Shown: in pieces, positions 51,803 to 61,355 of the stretch
Position numbering within the stretch: the first letter of the stretch is position 1
Layout of the letters: each line of letters begins with the position of its first letter
Assembly: GCA_963746905.1 (NCBI GenBank)
Contig: CAVVCY010000001.1
Span: 1 to 64,000, forward strand
Reading direction: 5' to 3'
Origin: JALYNX01 sp963746905
GTDB lineage: Bacteria > Actinomycetota > Acidimicrobiia > Spongiisociales > ZC4RG35
Length of the DNA stretch: 64,000 nt
Made by a program: the position numbers and the translations under genes
Notes under the pieces: generated by a model
The model's input: only the letters and a program-made list of their open reading frames with translations
The model's database searches: none
What the model was told of the DNA's origin: nothing

Positions 51803-52302
51803 CGGTGACCAACGTCCACAAGGACGCAGAGGCGATGACAATGACCATCACCGCTGACTTCGACGCACCCATCGAACCGATATGGCAGATGTGGGAGGAC
51901 CCGCGTCGGTTGGAAAGATGGTGGGGGCCTCCAACCTTTCCGGCGACCTTCCTCGAGCACGACCTCACCCCAGGCGGTGTCAGCAACTACTTCATGACCG
52001 GGCCCGACGGCGAACAGCCTCGCGGCTGGTGGAGGGTCACTGAAGTCGAGGCACCACGTCACCTGGCCTTCGAAGACGGGTTTGCGGACACGGCCGGCAA
52101 CCCGGAGTCGGAGATGCCGACGATGATGATCCGGGTGACGCTCGACGAACGGCCCGTAGGCGGCACCCGCATGACGATCGAGACATCTTTTCCAACGGCG
52201 GAGGCGATGGAGCTGATGCTGGCGATGGGCATGGACATCGGGATGTCTCTCGCTGTTGGGCAGATCGACGACCTGCTTCAGGCAGAGGTCAGCGCTCCCT
52301 AA
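51799..52302 (+). CDS. SRPBCC/AHSA1-family protein
   Basis: A 167-residue START-like protein: ADFDAPIEPIWQMWEDPRRL, RWWGPPTFPATFLEHDLTPG and HLAFEDGFADTAG, followed by the C-terminal helix (AVGQIDDLLQA). Proteins of this type bind hydrophobic ligands or act as co-chaperones. It is translationally coupled to the ArsR-type regulator. The ligand is unknown. Confidence 0.92.
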   Translation: MTVTNVHKDAEAMTMTITADFDAPIEPIWQMWEDPRRLERWWGPPTFPATFLEHDLTPGGVSNYFMTGPDGEQPRGWWRVTEVEAPRHLAFEDGFADTAGNPESEMPTMMIRVTLDERPVGGTRMTIETSFPTAEAMELMLAMGMDIGMSLAVGQIDDLLQAEVSAP

Positions 52303-52385
52303 TCCTTTGTGTCGTTTGGCCCTACACGGTGTCGGCTCGATGGCAGAAGCTACGAGTAGCCGATCCATGCAAGGAGGAAAGGGCC

Positions 52386-52862
52386 ATGACCAAGATGAAA
52401 GAAGCTGCTTCTGAGTTCCTCGCCTTGAAGCGAGTTGCCGTCACCGGCGTGTCGCGGAACCCCCAAGGGCACGGAGGCAACATCGTCTACCAACGGCTAC
52501 GGGACCGGGGTTACGTGGTGTTCGCAGTGAACCCCAACGCCGACACTGTCGAGGGAGACGACTGCTATCAAGACCTGAAGTCGATACCCGGTGGTGTCGA
52601 CGCAGTGGTGATCGGGACCCGACCCGAAATCGCCGAAGAGACGATGAAGGAATGTGCGGACCTCGGGATCGAGCACGTCTGGATGCACCGTGCCTTCGGC
52701 GACGGAAGCGTTTCCGACGCGGCTGCCGAATATGGCAGGGACCACGGGATCAAAGTGATCGATGGTGGTTGTCCCTGCATGTACGAGCCGACTGCAGACC
52801 CCGGGCACAAGATGATTCGCTTCGTCTCAACCCTGACTGGCAAGGTTCCCCGGGAGGTCTGA
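52386..52862 (+). CDS. CoA-binding protein (succinyl-CoA synthetase alpha-like domain)
   Basis: A 158-residue protein with a single CoA-binding Rossmann domain: VAVTGVSRNPQGHGGNIVYQ, FAVNPNADTVEGDDCYQDL and DAVVIGTRPEIAEETMK, then VWMHRAFGDGSV. A conserved cysteine (GGCPCMYEP) near the C-terminus is typical. Such domains bind CoA and may regulate metabolism; no ligase domain is attached. AAGGAGG lies 11 nt before the ATG at 52386. Confidence 0.9.
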   Translation: MTKMKEAASEFLALKRVAVTGVSRNPQGHGGNIVYQRLRDRGYVVFAVNPNADTVEGDDCYQDLKSIPGGVDAVVIGTRPEIAEETMKECADLGIEHVWMHRAFGDGSVSDAAAEYGRDHGIKVIDGGCPCMYEPTADPGHKMIRFVSTLTGKVPREV

Positions 52863-53074
52863 GGCCTGCAGGGCGTCGACGGAAAGGGCCCGCGATCTAC
52901 ACAGGCGGGTTCTCATAGCCAGATCGTCCTGTCATCCTGAGTTGGCTCGGTCCCAAATCGGGAACTCTCCTGACATGTGCAACGTCATATCAGGGGCTCC
53001 CCGCCCTGTTTCATGATCTTTCACCTCTCAACCCCGTCCCAACGCGTCCCGGCGCCCATCAAGGCGCCTCGCTG
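52863..53074. other. Intergenic region upstream of the two-component system
   Basis: No gene is visible. Several GC-rich stretches and a stretch around 53001-53035 may contain the promoter of the response regulator gene, but no convincing -35/-10 pair or terminator hairpin stands out. Confidence 0.4.
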
Positions 53075-53770
53075 ATGCGCATCCTCGTGGTCGAAGACGA
53101 GGCCGACCTGGCCATGGCTATTGCCGCCGGTTTGCGTCAGGACGGGTACGCCATCGACATCGCCGATACGGCGAGCTCCGCCAAGAGATTCGTGGCGGTC
53201 AACTCGTACGATCTGGTTTGCCTCGACCTGAACCTTCCCGATGGGGACGGCCTCGACGTCTGCCGCCAGGTGGTCGCCAATGCGAGTCATGACGTTGCTC
53301 CCGGCCCTGGCCCGAAGATCATCATGCTCACCGCCCGGGGGAGCGTCGCCGATCGGATTCGCGGGTTGGACGAGGGCGCCGATGACTATCTGGTGAAGCC
53401 GTTCTCGCTTGGCGAGCTCGGAGCCCGGGTCCGTGCTCTATTGCGGCGAGACACCTCCACCGGCAGCTCACTGCTTTCCTTTGGCGGCATCGAGATGGAC
53501 ACGGCTCGCCATGAGGTGACCTTCAACGGGGATCTCGTATCTCTCACGGTCAAGGAATTCGCACTTCTCCGCTGGTTCCTGCTTCATCCAGAGGAAGTGC
53601 ACAGCAGCGAGCGCCTCTTGGAGCATGTTTGGGACGAGCACGCCGACCCGTTCACCAACACGGTGAGGATGACCCTTTCCAACCTCCGGCGGAAGTTTGC
53701 GGCCGTCGGCGGGGGATCGCTCATCGTCACCCTGCCTGGTCGCGGCTACATGCTGCGAGTCGAGTCGTGA
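53075..53770 (+). CDS. OmpR-type response regulator
   Basis: A 231-residue regulator. Receiver motifs: VVEDEADLAMAIA (acid pair), YDLVCLDLNLPDGDGLD (phosphoacceptor Asp), IIMLTARG and DDYLVKPFSLGELG (Lys). The OmpR winged helix is FALLRWFLLHPEEVHSSERL ... TLSNLRRKFAAVGG. Its stop overlaps the GTG of the kinase gene. It probably regulates the following protease and MoxR-type genes or others in the envelope stress response. Confidence 0.93.
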   Translation: MRILVVEDEADLAMAIAAGLRQDGYAIDIADTASSAKRFVAVNSYDLVCLDLNLPDGDGLDVCRQVVANASHDVAPGPGPKIIMLTARGSVADRIRGLDEGADDYLVKPFSLGELGARVRALLRRDTSTGSSLLSFGGIEMDTARHEVTFNGDLVSLTVKEFALLRWFLLHPEEVHSSERLLEHVWDEHADPFTNTVRMTLSNLRRKFAAVGGGSLIVTLPGRGYMLRVES

Positions 53771-54900
53771 GCGAATCGTTCCTGCACCCGGTGCCAGGAG
53801 GAGGGAGCCGCACTCGGCTCACCTTGCTCCTTGCGTCGCCCGCCCTGCTGGTGATCGCCCTCGCCATGCTGGCGACCCTGGTCTTTCTCATGACGAACGA
53901 TCCCGGGACCCAGGACGGCGCGAAGGCCGGTCTCGCCCGTGTGGGCGACGCCCTCGCCCTCGTTATCGTCACGGGCGACGGCGGCGCAGCCACCGTGGCG
54001 GGGACCAGGGATTTCGTGGTTGTCTGGGGTCTAGTGCTGCCGGCCGCCGCTCTGATTCCAGCGGCGATAGCTGCATGGCTTCTGGCGGGGCGCGTGCTGC
54101 GCACGATCGATCGCGCCAACTCCGAGGTCGAAAAGGCCGACCACGAACGCAGCGAGCACCTGCAGGAGATCGTCCACGAGTTACGCACCCCTCTTGCGGT
54201 GATGGGGACCAATCTCGAGCTTGCATCCACCAAGGTCGATCCCGGCTCCGACGCCTCTCCTCATATCGGGGCCGCTCGTCGGGCCGTGGATCGCATGGCT
54301 CGTACCGTGGACGACCTCGACGGGCATGGCCAGCTCGCCGTGGAACACGAGGACGGATCGTTGGATCTCGCAACTATGGCCGGGGCCGCCGCGGCGGAGC
54401 ATGCCGGTGTCGCGCAGGCCCGGGGAATTCACATCGTTCTCGCAGGGGCACCATCGACCCTGGTGCCGGCCGCTGATCCGGCGGCTGTGTCAGCTGCGAT
54501 CGGCAACTTTCTGAGCAATGCCATGCGATTTGCCCCCCGGGGCTCCGAGGTGACCGTCGCCTGGGGCGAGGTTGGTGATTGGGCCTGGTTGTCGGTCGCC
54601 GACGAAGGGCCGGGGCTGCCGCCACACCTCCATGCGCGTGTATTCGAGCGAGGCTGGCAAGGGCCCTATGACCGGCGTCGTGGCGTGGTCAACACCGGAG
54701 CCGGTCTGGGGTTGACCATCTCACGGCAACTCACCGAGGCTCAAGGCGGCGCGGTGACAATCGAATCGGAAGAGGGTGGGGGCGCCACTCTCGCGATGTG
54801 GTTGCCACTCAACCATGAGGCAATCCAAGGCGACGTGCTTGCTAGCGATGGGGTTCACACAGCGATCCAGCCCTGGCACAAGAATTTCCAACCGGCTTGA
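53767..54900 (+). CDS. Sensor histidine kinase with short periplasmic domain
   Basis: A 377-residue kinase. It has two membrane helices (LLLASPALLVIALAMLATLV and about residues 80-100, VWGLVLPAAALIPAAIAAWL) with a short extracytoplasmic loop, a HAMP-like linker, the phosphoacceptor motif EIVHELRTPLAVMGTNLEL, and an ATPase domain: NFLSNAMRFAPRGSEVTVAW (N box) and SVADEGPGLPPHLHARVFER (G1), GAGLGLTISRQLTEAQGG (G2). The start is the GTG at 53767, overlapping the regulator stop. Confidence 0.92.
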   Translation: MSESFLHPVPGGGSRTRLTLLLASPALLVIALAMLATLVFLMTNDPGTQDGAKAGLARVGDALALVIVTGDGGAATVAGTRDFVVVWGLVLPAAALIPAAIAAWLLAGRVLRTIDRANSEVEKADHERSEHLQEIVHELRTPLAVMGTNLELASTKVDPGSDASPHIGAARRAVDRMARTVDDLDGHGQLAVEHEDGSLDLATMAGAAAAEHAGVAQARGIHIVLAGAPSTLVPAADPAAVSAAIGNFLSNAMRFAPRGSEVTVAWGEVGDWAWLSVADEGPGLPPHLHARVFERGWQGPYDRRRGVVNTGAGLGLTISRQLTEAQGGAVTIESEEGGGATLAMWLPLNHEAIQGDVLASDGVHTAIQPWHKNFQPA

Positions 54901-54957
54901 CAGGCCCTTTAAACCGCATTTCGTATCTTCCTCCGGTTTACCCGAATCGGAGGCCCC

Positions 54958-56139
54958 TTGACCCAGCTCGACCCCAATCCCCCGAAGGTCCGTTCACGCC
55001 GTCGATCATGGCGTGACCTTCCTGCATCTCCGCCTGTATCGGACCTGATCGCATCGTCGACGAATGCGAGCGACCAGACGGCGACTGAAGTCCAACCCTC
55101 AATCATTGAGGTTCCCGCCGAGGTCACAGAAAAGGCACCAAGACGATGGATCCAGGCCGTGGCATATGTCACAGCCGCTCTGGTTCTCATTGCCGGGCTC
55201 GGGGGCTACTGGCTGATGCGGCGCGCCGAGACCACCACGACTCCGACCGTCGCCGCAAGCGAAGCAGAGGCTGGCAGCACGGCTGACGTGGCTTCCGCCC
55301 TCGGCCCTGCCGTCGTCCACATCGAAATCATGGGAGGGCTGGAGGCCGGTGGAGGCGTGGGTTCAGGCGTAATCTACGACACATCCGGCCTGGTCCTCAC
55401 TGCACATCATGTGGTGTCGATCTCCGACGAAGTCACGGTGATCACCGCCGACGGGCGCAGTTTCAACGGCCGCGTAGTTGGGCGGATCCCGGAACGCGAT
55501 CTGGCTGTCGTCGCCCTCGATGACGCAACCGATCTGGTGGCAGCGACCATCGCTGAGCCGGGAACGGTTGAAGTCGGCGAGCCGGCGATCGCTCTGGGGA
55601 GCCCCTTCGGCTATCAGCAATCGGTCACTGCCGGCATCATCTCGGGGCTTGACCGGGAGGTGGAGACACCTATGGGCACCCTCACGGGCCTGATCCAGAC
55701 CGACGCCCCGATCAACCCGGGCAACTCGGGAGGGCCACTGGCCGACGCCGAGGCCAAGGTCATCGGAATCAACACGGCCATCGCTTCGATGTCGGGCGGA
55801 AACGACGGGGTCGGTTTCGCGATTCCTATCGAGGACTTCGCCGAATTGATGGACGAAGTTCAGGCCAATGGTGGCGTAGACGCCCCGACGATCCCCGCCC
55901 CAGAGGACGCCTCGAGCATGCAGGGACTGGTACCCGGGCTCGAGGATCTGCTTCCCGGCCTCGACGACTTGTTCGGTCCGGGAGGGGCACAGGACCTGCA
56001 GGACCTTCCCGGCCTCCAGGAGATGCTTGACCAGATGTTTGGCCCGGGGGCGATCCCGCCTGAGCTGGAGCAGTTGCTCGAGGAGCTCTTCTCCGTCCCG
56101 GCCCCGACGCAGACGCCAGAGGAGGCACCAGGAACATGA
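54958..56139 (+). CDS. Membrane-anchored HtrA/DegP-like serine protease without PDZ
   Basis: A 393-residue S1C protease with a cytoplasmic N-terminal tail and one membrane helix (about residues 64-88). The catalytic His is 150 or 151 in LTAHHVVSISDE, Asp lies in ERDLAVVALDDA and Ser257 in PINPGNSGGPLADAE, so the triad is intact. Instead of a PDZ domain it has a C-terminal tail rich in Leu, Gly and Pro (LEDLLPGLDDLFGPGGAQDL). It starts with TTG at 54958. It lies 57 bp after the kinase gene and its stop overlaps the MoxR ATG (ATGATG), so envelope stress sensing, proteolysis and the MoxR operon appear linked. Confidence 0.9.
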   Translation: MTQLDPNPPKVRSRRRSWRDLPASPPVSDLIASSTNASDQTATEVQPSIIEVPAEVTEKAPRRWIQAVAYVTAALVLIAGLGGYWLMRRAETTTTPTVAASEAEAGSTADVASALGPAVVHIEIMGGLEAGGGVGSGVIYDTSGLVLTAHHVVSISDEVTVITADGRSFNGRVVGRIPERDLAVVALDDATDLVAATIAEPGTVEVGEPAIALGSPFGYQQSVTAGIISGLDREVETPMGTLTGLIQTDAPINPGNSGGPLADAEAKVIGINTAIASMSGGNDGVGFAIPIEDFAELMDEVQANGGVDAPTIPAPEDASSMQGLVPGLEDLLPGLDDLFGPGGAQDLQDLPGLQEMLDQMFGPGAIPPELEQLLEELFSVPAPTQTPEEAPGT

Positions 56140-57176
56140 TGACGAGCCCGCTTCAACCAATCGTCGAGGGGCCTCAGCCTGACCTCCTCGCCAACCGGCT
56201 GCGTCAGGTCATGACTGACCTGAAAGCCGTCATCGTGGGCCAAGAGCGCGTTCTGGAGCGTGTTCTGGTGGCGCTCCTCGCGGGTGGCCACTGCCTGCTC
56301 GAGGGGGTGCCGGGGCTAGGCAAGACGCTCACGGTCTCCACCCTCGCCAGGACCCTCGGAGGAACTTTCACCCGGATCCAATTCACTCCGGATCTGCTGC
56401 CATCCGACATCGTCGGCACCCGGATCTATCGACCCTCGACCGAGGGATTCGATGTGGAACTGGGTCCGGTGTTCGCCAATTTCGTCCTCGCCGACGAGAT
56501 CAACCGTGCCCCGGCCAAGGTTCAATCGGCGCTACTCGAGGCGATGGGGGAACGTCAGATCTCCATCGGAGGAATCACCTACCGCCTCCCCTTGCCCTTC
56601 CTGGTCCTGGCCACCCAGAACCCGATCGAGTCGGAGGGTGTCTACCCGCTACCCGAGGCGCAGCGTGATCGGTTCCTGATGAGAATCCCGGTGGACTACC
56701 CAACCGCCGTCGAAGAGCACGAGATTGTCGACCGTGACCGTCGCCATACCGCGGCTCCGGCAGCTCTTCTGTCCACCGAGGACGTGGCGAGCCTTCAGGC
56801 AGCAGCGGAGTCCGTGTACGTCGATCGTTCGGTGCAGGACTATGCAATTCGCCTTGTCCTGGCCACCCGGAATCCCCTCGAGCATGGAGTCAAGATCGAC
56901 GGCCTTCTCGCCTATGGGGCCAGCCCCAGGGCGAGCATCGGCCTGATCAGCGCCGGCAGGGCCCTCGCCTTGCTGAGGGGACGAGACCATCTGCTGCCGC
57001 AAGATGTCTATGACATTGCCTACGACGTGCTCAACCACCGGCTGGTTCTTTCCTTCGACGCCGTTGCTGACGGTGTGACCGTTGACGAGGTGCTAATCGA
57101 ACTTCTCACCACGGTCGTAGCGCCGCGTCTGTCGTCGTCACAGCTGAGCGGTCAGCGCTCCTCGTTGGAGGTCTGA
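56136..57176 (+). CDS. MoxR-family AAA+ ATPase
   Basis: A 346-residue MoxR ATPase. Walker A is LEGVPGLGKTLTVSTLA, Walker B FVLADEINRAPAKVQSAL, sensor 1 LVLATQNPIESEG, and the arginine finger region is LPEAQRDRFLMRIPVDYP; a helical lid domain follows. MoxR proteins act as chaperones that load cofactors or activate partners containing VWA domains, two of which follow. It starts inside the protease stop (56136) and ends 2 nt before the DUF58 gene. Confidence 0.95.
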   Translation: MMTSPLQPIVEGPQPDLLANRLRQVMTDLKAVIVGQERVLERVLVALLAGGHCLLEGVPGLGKTLTVSTLARTLGGTFTRIQFTPDLLPSDIVGTRIYRPSTEGFDVELGPVFANFVLADEINRAPAKVQSALLEAMGERQISIGGITYRLPLPFLVLATQNPIESEGVYPLPEAQRDRFLMRIPVDYPTAVEEHEIVDRDRRHTAAPAALLSTEDVASLQAAAESVYVDRSVQDYAIRLVLATRNPLEHGVKIDGLLAYGASPRASIGLISAGRALALLRGRDHLLPQDVYDIAYDVLNHRLVLSFDAVADGVTVDEVLIELLTTVVAPRLSSSQLSGQRSSLEV

Positions 57177-57178
57177 GC

Positions 57179-58147
57179 ATGCTGGGAAGATCCGGACCGC
57201 CTTCCGGCGTGGAGGCGATCCCACGGGTATCGCGACTCACGTCGCCTTCGAGATTGCCGAGCGACCGTCTTCGGATGACCGTGATGAGGCGCCTCGACGG
57301 TCTCCTCGCCGGCGACCATGCAGGCTTGTTCCCCGGCCATGGGACCGAGCGTGGCGAAGCTCGGCCATACGTCCCAGGAGACGACCCACGACATATCGAT
57401 TGGGCGGTGACCGCCCGTACTCATGATCCGCACGTTCGAGACAACATCGCCGACCATGAACTCGAAGTGTGGATTGCGCTCGACACCTCATCCAGCCTGG
57501 GTTTCGGGACGGGCCTCACCACCAAGCATGAGGTGGCCTGGTCGGCGGCGGGTGCGTTTGCCCTGCTCGCGTCCTCGGGAGGCAATCGGGTAGGCGCGGT
57601 CCGCACCACCATCGACGGCATACGGTCACGCCCACAAATACTCCCGGCGCGCGGTGGCTCAAATCACACCGGTGCCATCCTCGCCGCGCTCTACCGGGCG
57701 CCGGTGGATGGCGAGGTCGGTGACTTCAGCGGTGCCATCGACATGGTCCGCCGGACCGCTCGTCGTCGTGGCCTCGCCATCGTCATCTCCGACTTCTTGG
57801 GAGAGGCGACCTGGGAACGGTCGTTGCGGGCGCTGTCGCATCGCCACGAACTGATTGCAGTGGAGGTAGTCGATCCACGTGAGGTCGACCTGCCGGATGT
57901 CGGCCTTATCTCGGTCGTGGACCCGGAGACCGGTCGCCGGCGATTGGTTGACACTTCCATCGCGTCGGTCCGCCGCGCCTACGGCGAACTGGCCGTGCGC
58001 CGCCGGGCAGACATCGCCGCTCGCCTCAAGAGCTGTGGTGCCGATCACCTCACGCTCAGGACAGATCGCGACTGGGTGCTCGACTTCGTCAGGTTCGTGT
58101 CAGGGCGCAAAGCACGGCTCATGGCCGCAGGGAGGTCCACAAGATGA
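57179..58147 (+). CDS. DUF58 protein
   Basis: A 322-residue DUF58 protein of the von Willebrand-like type: GTERGEARPYVPGDDPRHID is the conserved signature, followed by VWIALDTSSSLGFG (MIDAS-like DxSxS). It works with MoxR ATPase in the MoxR/DUF58/VWA arrangement known from aerotolerance-type operons. The N-terminus has no membrane segment. Its stop overlaps the next ATG by 4 nt (58144-58147). Confidence 0.9.
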   Translation: MLGRSGPPSGVEAIPRVSRLTSPSRLPSDRLRMTVMRRLDGLLAGDHAGLFPGHGTERGEARPYVPGDDPRHIDWAVTARTHDPHVRDNIADHELEVWIALDTSSSLGFGTGLTTKHEVAWSAAGAFALLASSGGNRVGAVRTTIDGIRSRPQILPARGGSNHTGAILAALYRAPVDGEVGDFSGAIDMVRRTARRRGLAIVISDFLGEATWERSLRALSHRHELIAVEVVDPREVDLPDVGLISVVDPETGRRRLVDTSIASVRRAYGELAVRRRADIAARLKSCGADHLTLRTDRDWVLDFVRFVSGRKARLMAAGRSTR

Positions 58148-59132
58148 GCGATTTCGGATTTCTGGTGCCCGGCCGACTCGTCCTGCTCGCGCTCCCTTTG
58201 GCGCTGGGCCTGGGATACCTGGTCCTTCAGGCGAGACGGCGCCGCTATGCCATGCGTTTCACGACCATCGAGATGCTCGATCAGGTCGCTCCCGACCGCC
58301 CCGGATGGCGCCGTCATCTCACAGCTCTTGGTCTCGTGCTGGCAGTAGTGGTGGCGACCGTGGCCTTTGCCCGCCCTGTCATCGCCGGCGAGACCCATGA
58401 GTCGGTTCAGGTCGTGGTGTTGGCCATCGACACGTCGCTTTCCATGGAGGCCGACGACGTGTCGCCGTCTCGGATCGACGCGGTCCGGGATGCTGCGGCG
58501 GTGTTTCTAGATACGGTGCCGGAAGGCGTTTCAGTCGGGGTCGTCGCTTTCGATGGCGAGGCACGCCAACTGATTGCTCCGACAACACGTCTCGATGCCG
58601 TGCGCCGGGTCGTCGACAAGTCGATCGATCACGGGCAACTGGGAGAAGGCACCGCCATCGGCGAGGCGGTCTTCGCCGGGATCAACGCCATCGAGTCGTC
58701 GGCGCCGACAGGTCGAGGAGACCGCACCAGAAACGGGTGAGTCGGTTGGCACCATCGTGGTGCTCTCTGATGGCGAGACCACGATGGGAAGGACCAACGA
58801 CGAGGCTGCAACCGCGGCGCGCAACGCCAGTATCCCGGTGCACACGATCGCATTCGGGACGGACGCAGGCACCATCGTCGACCCTTACGGCGAGGTCGTC
58901 CCGGTTCCCGTCAACGAGGCAGCCCTTGAGAAATTGGCGCAGCAGACAAACGGGAGATCACTAACTGCCGCAACCGCAGAGCAGCTGAGCCAGGTGTACG
59001 AGGATCTGGGTCGATCGGTCCAGGTCAACGACCGAGCCGATCGAGATCGCCGACTGGTTCGTCGGAGCGGCACTGGCGGTCTTGAGCCTGGCCGGCTTCG
59101 GCTCTTTGGTCTGGTTCGGCCGACTCCCCTAA
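58144..59132 (+). CDS. VWA-domain membrane protein (BatA/B-like), frameshifted twice
   Basis: Three frames rebuild a ~330-residue protein. The first has two membrane helices (LVLLALPLALGLGYLVLQ and LVLAVVVATVAFARPVI) and a VWA domain with MIDAS VLAIDTSLSMEADD. After a break near 58700 the frame continues GTIVVLSDGETTMGRTND and ends with AATAEQLSQVYEDLGRSV. After a second break near 59030 there is IADWFVGAALAVLSLAGFGS, the C-terminal membrane anchor, up to the stop at 59130-59132. The arrangement TM-TM-VWA-TM fits BatA/BatB. The breaks fit single-base errors. Confidence 0.82.
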
Positions 59133-59152
59133 AGCGACCGGATCCCACCGTC

Positions 59153-60494
59153 TCAGGCGGCCACTAGATACAACCGCCAACGGTCGGGAATCCCCTTCAA
59201 CTCGTGCTCTCCTGCCTCTTTGAATTGGAGGTCACCGCCAGCCGTCAGATCCTTGACGGTCTGAGAGACCAGGATCTCCGACGCTCCGGCCTGTCCCATG
59301 ACCCGCGCTCCGATCGACACTGCGAGGCCGGCGCACTTTCCGTCCACGATCTCGCATTCCCCCGTGTGCACCCCGGCCCTGAATTTGGACTCCCAGCGGT
59401 GCTAAGTCGGTCATGACGTCGCGGGCGCAGTCGATGGCTCGGGCCGGGCCGTCGAAGACGATGTAGAAGCCGTCACCAGCGGTGTCCTGCTCCCGCCCCC
59501 CATAACGCTCCAGCTGCCGCCGCACGATTCGGTGGTGGCTCTCCACCAACCGCTTCCACTCGTGGTCGCCGAGGCTTGCTTGGAGCGAGGTCGAGCCCAC
59601 GATGTCCGTGAACATCACCGTGGCCAGGATTCGGTCGCTCTTGGGCACATGGCGCTTGCCAGTGACGAACTCTTCGACTTGGTCAAGGAGGGCGTCGGCG
59701 TCGCCGGCGATCGGGAGGTGGTCGTCACCGGAAAGCTCGACATATCGGGCGTCGGCGATGTGCTTGGCTATATACCGTCCCTGATCTACGGGCACAGCCA
59801 TATCGCCAGCCCGATGCAGAACCAAGGTTGGGACCTGGATCGTCGGAAGAACCTCTCGAACATCGACATCCGTCATGATCTGACCCATTTCTCGATACGC
59901 CGAGGGGGTAGCCACCAACCGCTCGAAACGAGCCCACCATTTGACGAAACGCTCATCGTGCGCCAACGAAGGCGCTTGGAGGGAGAGGTTCTTGCCGGTG
60001 CCGACCTCCTCGACGAAACGGTTGAAGAAGTGCGCCTGCTCCTCGGCGCTCATCCCGATCGGGAAATCCGGCGATGCCACACGTTTTACGGTCGGGGCAT
60101 AAAGGACAAGGGCATGGGTGCGCTGAGGATGGGTGGCCGCAAAGAGCATTGACATGCTCGCCGCCCGGGCCACCCCGAACACGATCCCGCCCTCTACGCC
60201 CAGTGCGTCCATAACCGCCCCCAAGTCGTCACGTTGTCGCTCGAGGATCGGCGCTTTGGATCCTCTGTCGGACTGTCCGACGCCACGCATATCGAAGACG
60301 GTGAGACGGGAGAAGGACGCCATCCGACCGAGGAAGTGCTCCCAGAGGGGCTCCTCCCACATCACGTCGACGTTCGAAAAGATCCCTGCGCAGAAGATGA
60401 GGTCGGGGCCCTCGCCCACCGTCTGGTAGGCGATGTGCACGTCGCCACTCTTCGCATACCGGGTGTCGGGAAAGTCATTCACGGAAACCGGCAC
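59153..60494 (-). CDS. Alpha/beta hydrolase-adenylate cyclase fusion, frameshifted
   Basis: The main frame (60494-59232) encodes an alpha/beta hydrolase domain (residues ~10-285) and a class III nucleotide cyclase domain; the C-terminal ~65 residues continue in another frame to 59153 (break near 59385). Cyclase motifs: ATVMFTDIVGSTSLQA (metal Asp), ERYGGREQDTAGDGFYIVFD (second Asp), then VHTGECEIVDG-type sequence and SIGARVMGQAGASEILVS. In the hydrolase part the nucleophile elbow reads VFGVARAASMSM rather than GxSxG, so that domain may be non-catalytic and serve sensing. Such fusions are frequent in actinobacteria and Acidimicrobiia-like genomes. Confidence 0.85.
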
Positions 60495-60571
60495 AAGCTA
60501 ACGCTGACCGCCCTCGAAATCTGTCACAGGCACCCGTCACACTGTCGGCTGCTGCGTTTCCAGAGAATTTC

Positions 60572-60596
60572 TTGTCGGCCCCGTAGGGGCCGACAA
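60572..60596. promoter_or_regulatory. 11-bp perfect hairpin in divergent intergenic region
   Basis: TTGTCGGCCCC and GGGGCCGACAA pair perfectly with a 3-nt loop, between the divergent cyclase and VWA genes. It lies about 80-100 bp upstream of both starts, with no T-run after it, so it may be an operator or mRNA leader structure. Confidence 0.45.
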
Positions 60597-60698
60597 CCCG
60601 GGGGGAGGGGTTGACAGCAGTGCCAGCCATGCCGTATTGGTGCGGCCCGTTTGGCCGCAAGAGGAGTGGGAAATGCCCACCGAACACAAGGAGGACCA

Positions 60699-61346
60699 AT
60701 GAAACCTGTGCATATTTCGATCGTTCTGGATCGATCCGGTTCGATGGCCAGCATCGCTGGTCATGTCGTCGTCGGGTTCAACCAGTACCTGCGCAAGCAG
60801 CGGGAGACGGAGGGCGAAGCGAGGGTCACCCTCGTTCAATTCGACTCCGACGACCCGTTTGAATTGCTCATCGATGGGATCCCGTTGCGTGAGGTCACCG
60901 ACCTCGACCGAAGGGTCTATCAACCGCGCTCTACTACGCCGCTGTATGACGCGGTGGGTCGGATGATCCTCCGCATCGACGGCGAGACCGCCAGCCGCAA
61001 GGAAACGGACCTGCCAGAAGAGGACCAGGTGGTCCTGATCGTCACCGACGGGCTGGAGAACGCCAGCACAGATTTCGACCGCTCCAAGGTCTTCGAGATG
61101 GTGTCCGAGCGACGCAAGCAGGGATGGGTATTCGTGTTCCTGGGCGCCGACCAGGACGTGTACGCCGAAGGGGAAAAGGTCGGGGTATCCACGGCCAATC
61201 GGATCGCGTGGGAGAAGTCCAAGGCGGGAAGCGACAAGATGTGGAAGGACGTCGCCTATTCGACCTCGTCCTATCGATCGAAAGAGGAGGACTTGCGACA
61301 GCAGGACCGGGATCGCTTCCACGAGGAGGACCCGGAGATGGAGTGA
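60699..61346 (+). CDS. Cytoplasmic VWA-domain protein
   Basis: A 215-residue stand-alone VWA protein. The MIDAS motif is ISIVLDRSGSMASIAGHVVV (DxSxS), with a second metal residue region at the Thr of RSTTPLYDAV and the Asp of VVLIVTDGLENA. There is no membrane segment. Similar small VWA proteins are found beside MoxR ATPases or toxic-metal systems; here the closest MoxR gene is 3.5 kb away. Ribosome binding site AAGGAGG sits 6 nt before the ATG at 60699. Confidence 0.85.
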   Translation: MKPVHISIVLDRSGSMASIAGHVVVGFNQYLRKQRETEGEARVTLVQFDSDDPFELLIDGIPLREVTDLDRRVYQPRSTTPLYDAVGRMILRIDGETASRKETDLPEEDQVVLIVTDGLENASTDFDRSKVFEMVSERRKQGWVFVFLGADQDVYAEGEKVGVSTANRIAWEKSKAGSDKMWKDVAYSTSSYRSKEEDLRQQDRDRFHEEDPEME

Positions 61347-61355
61347 GGGAGCCTC

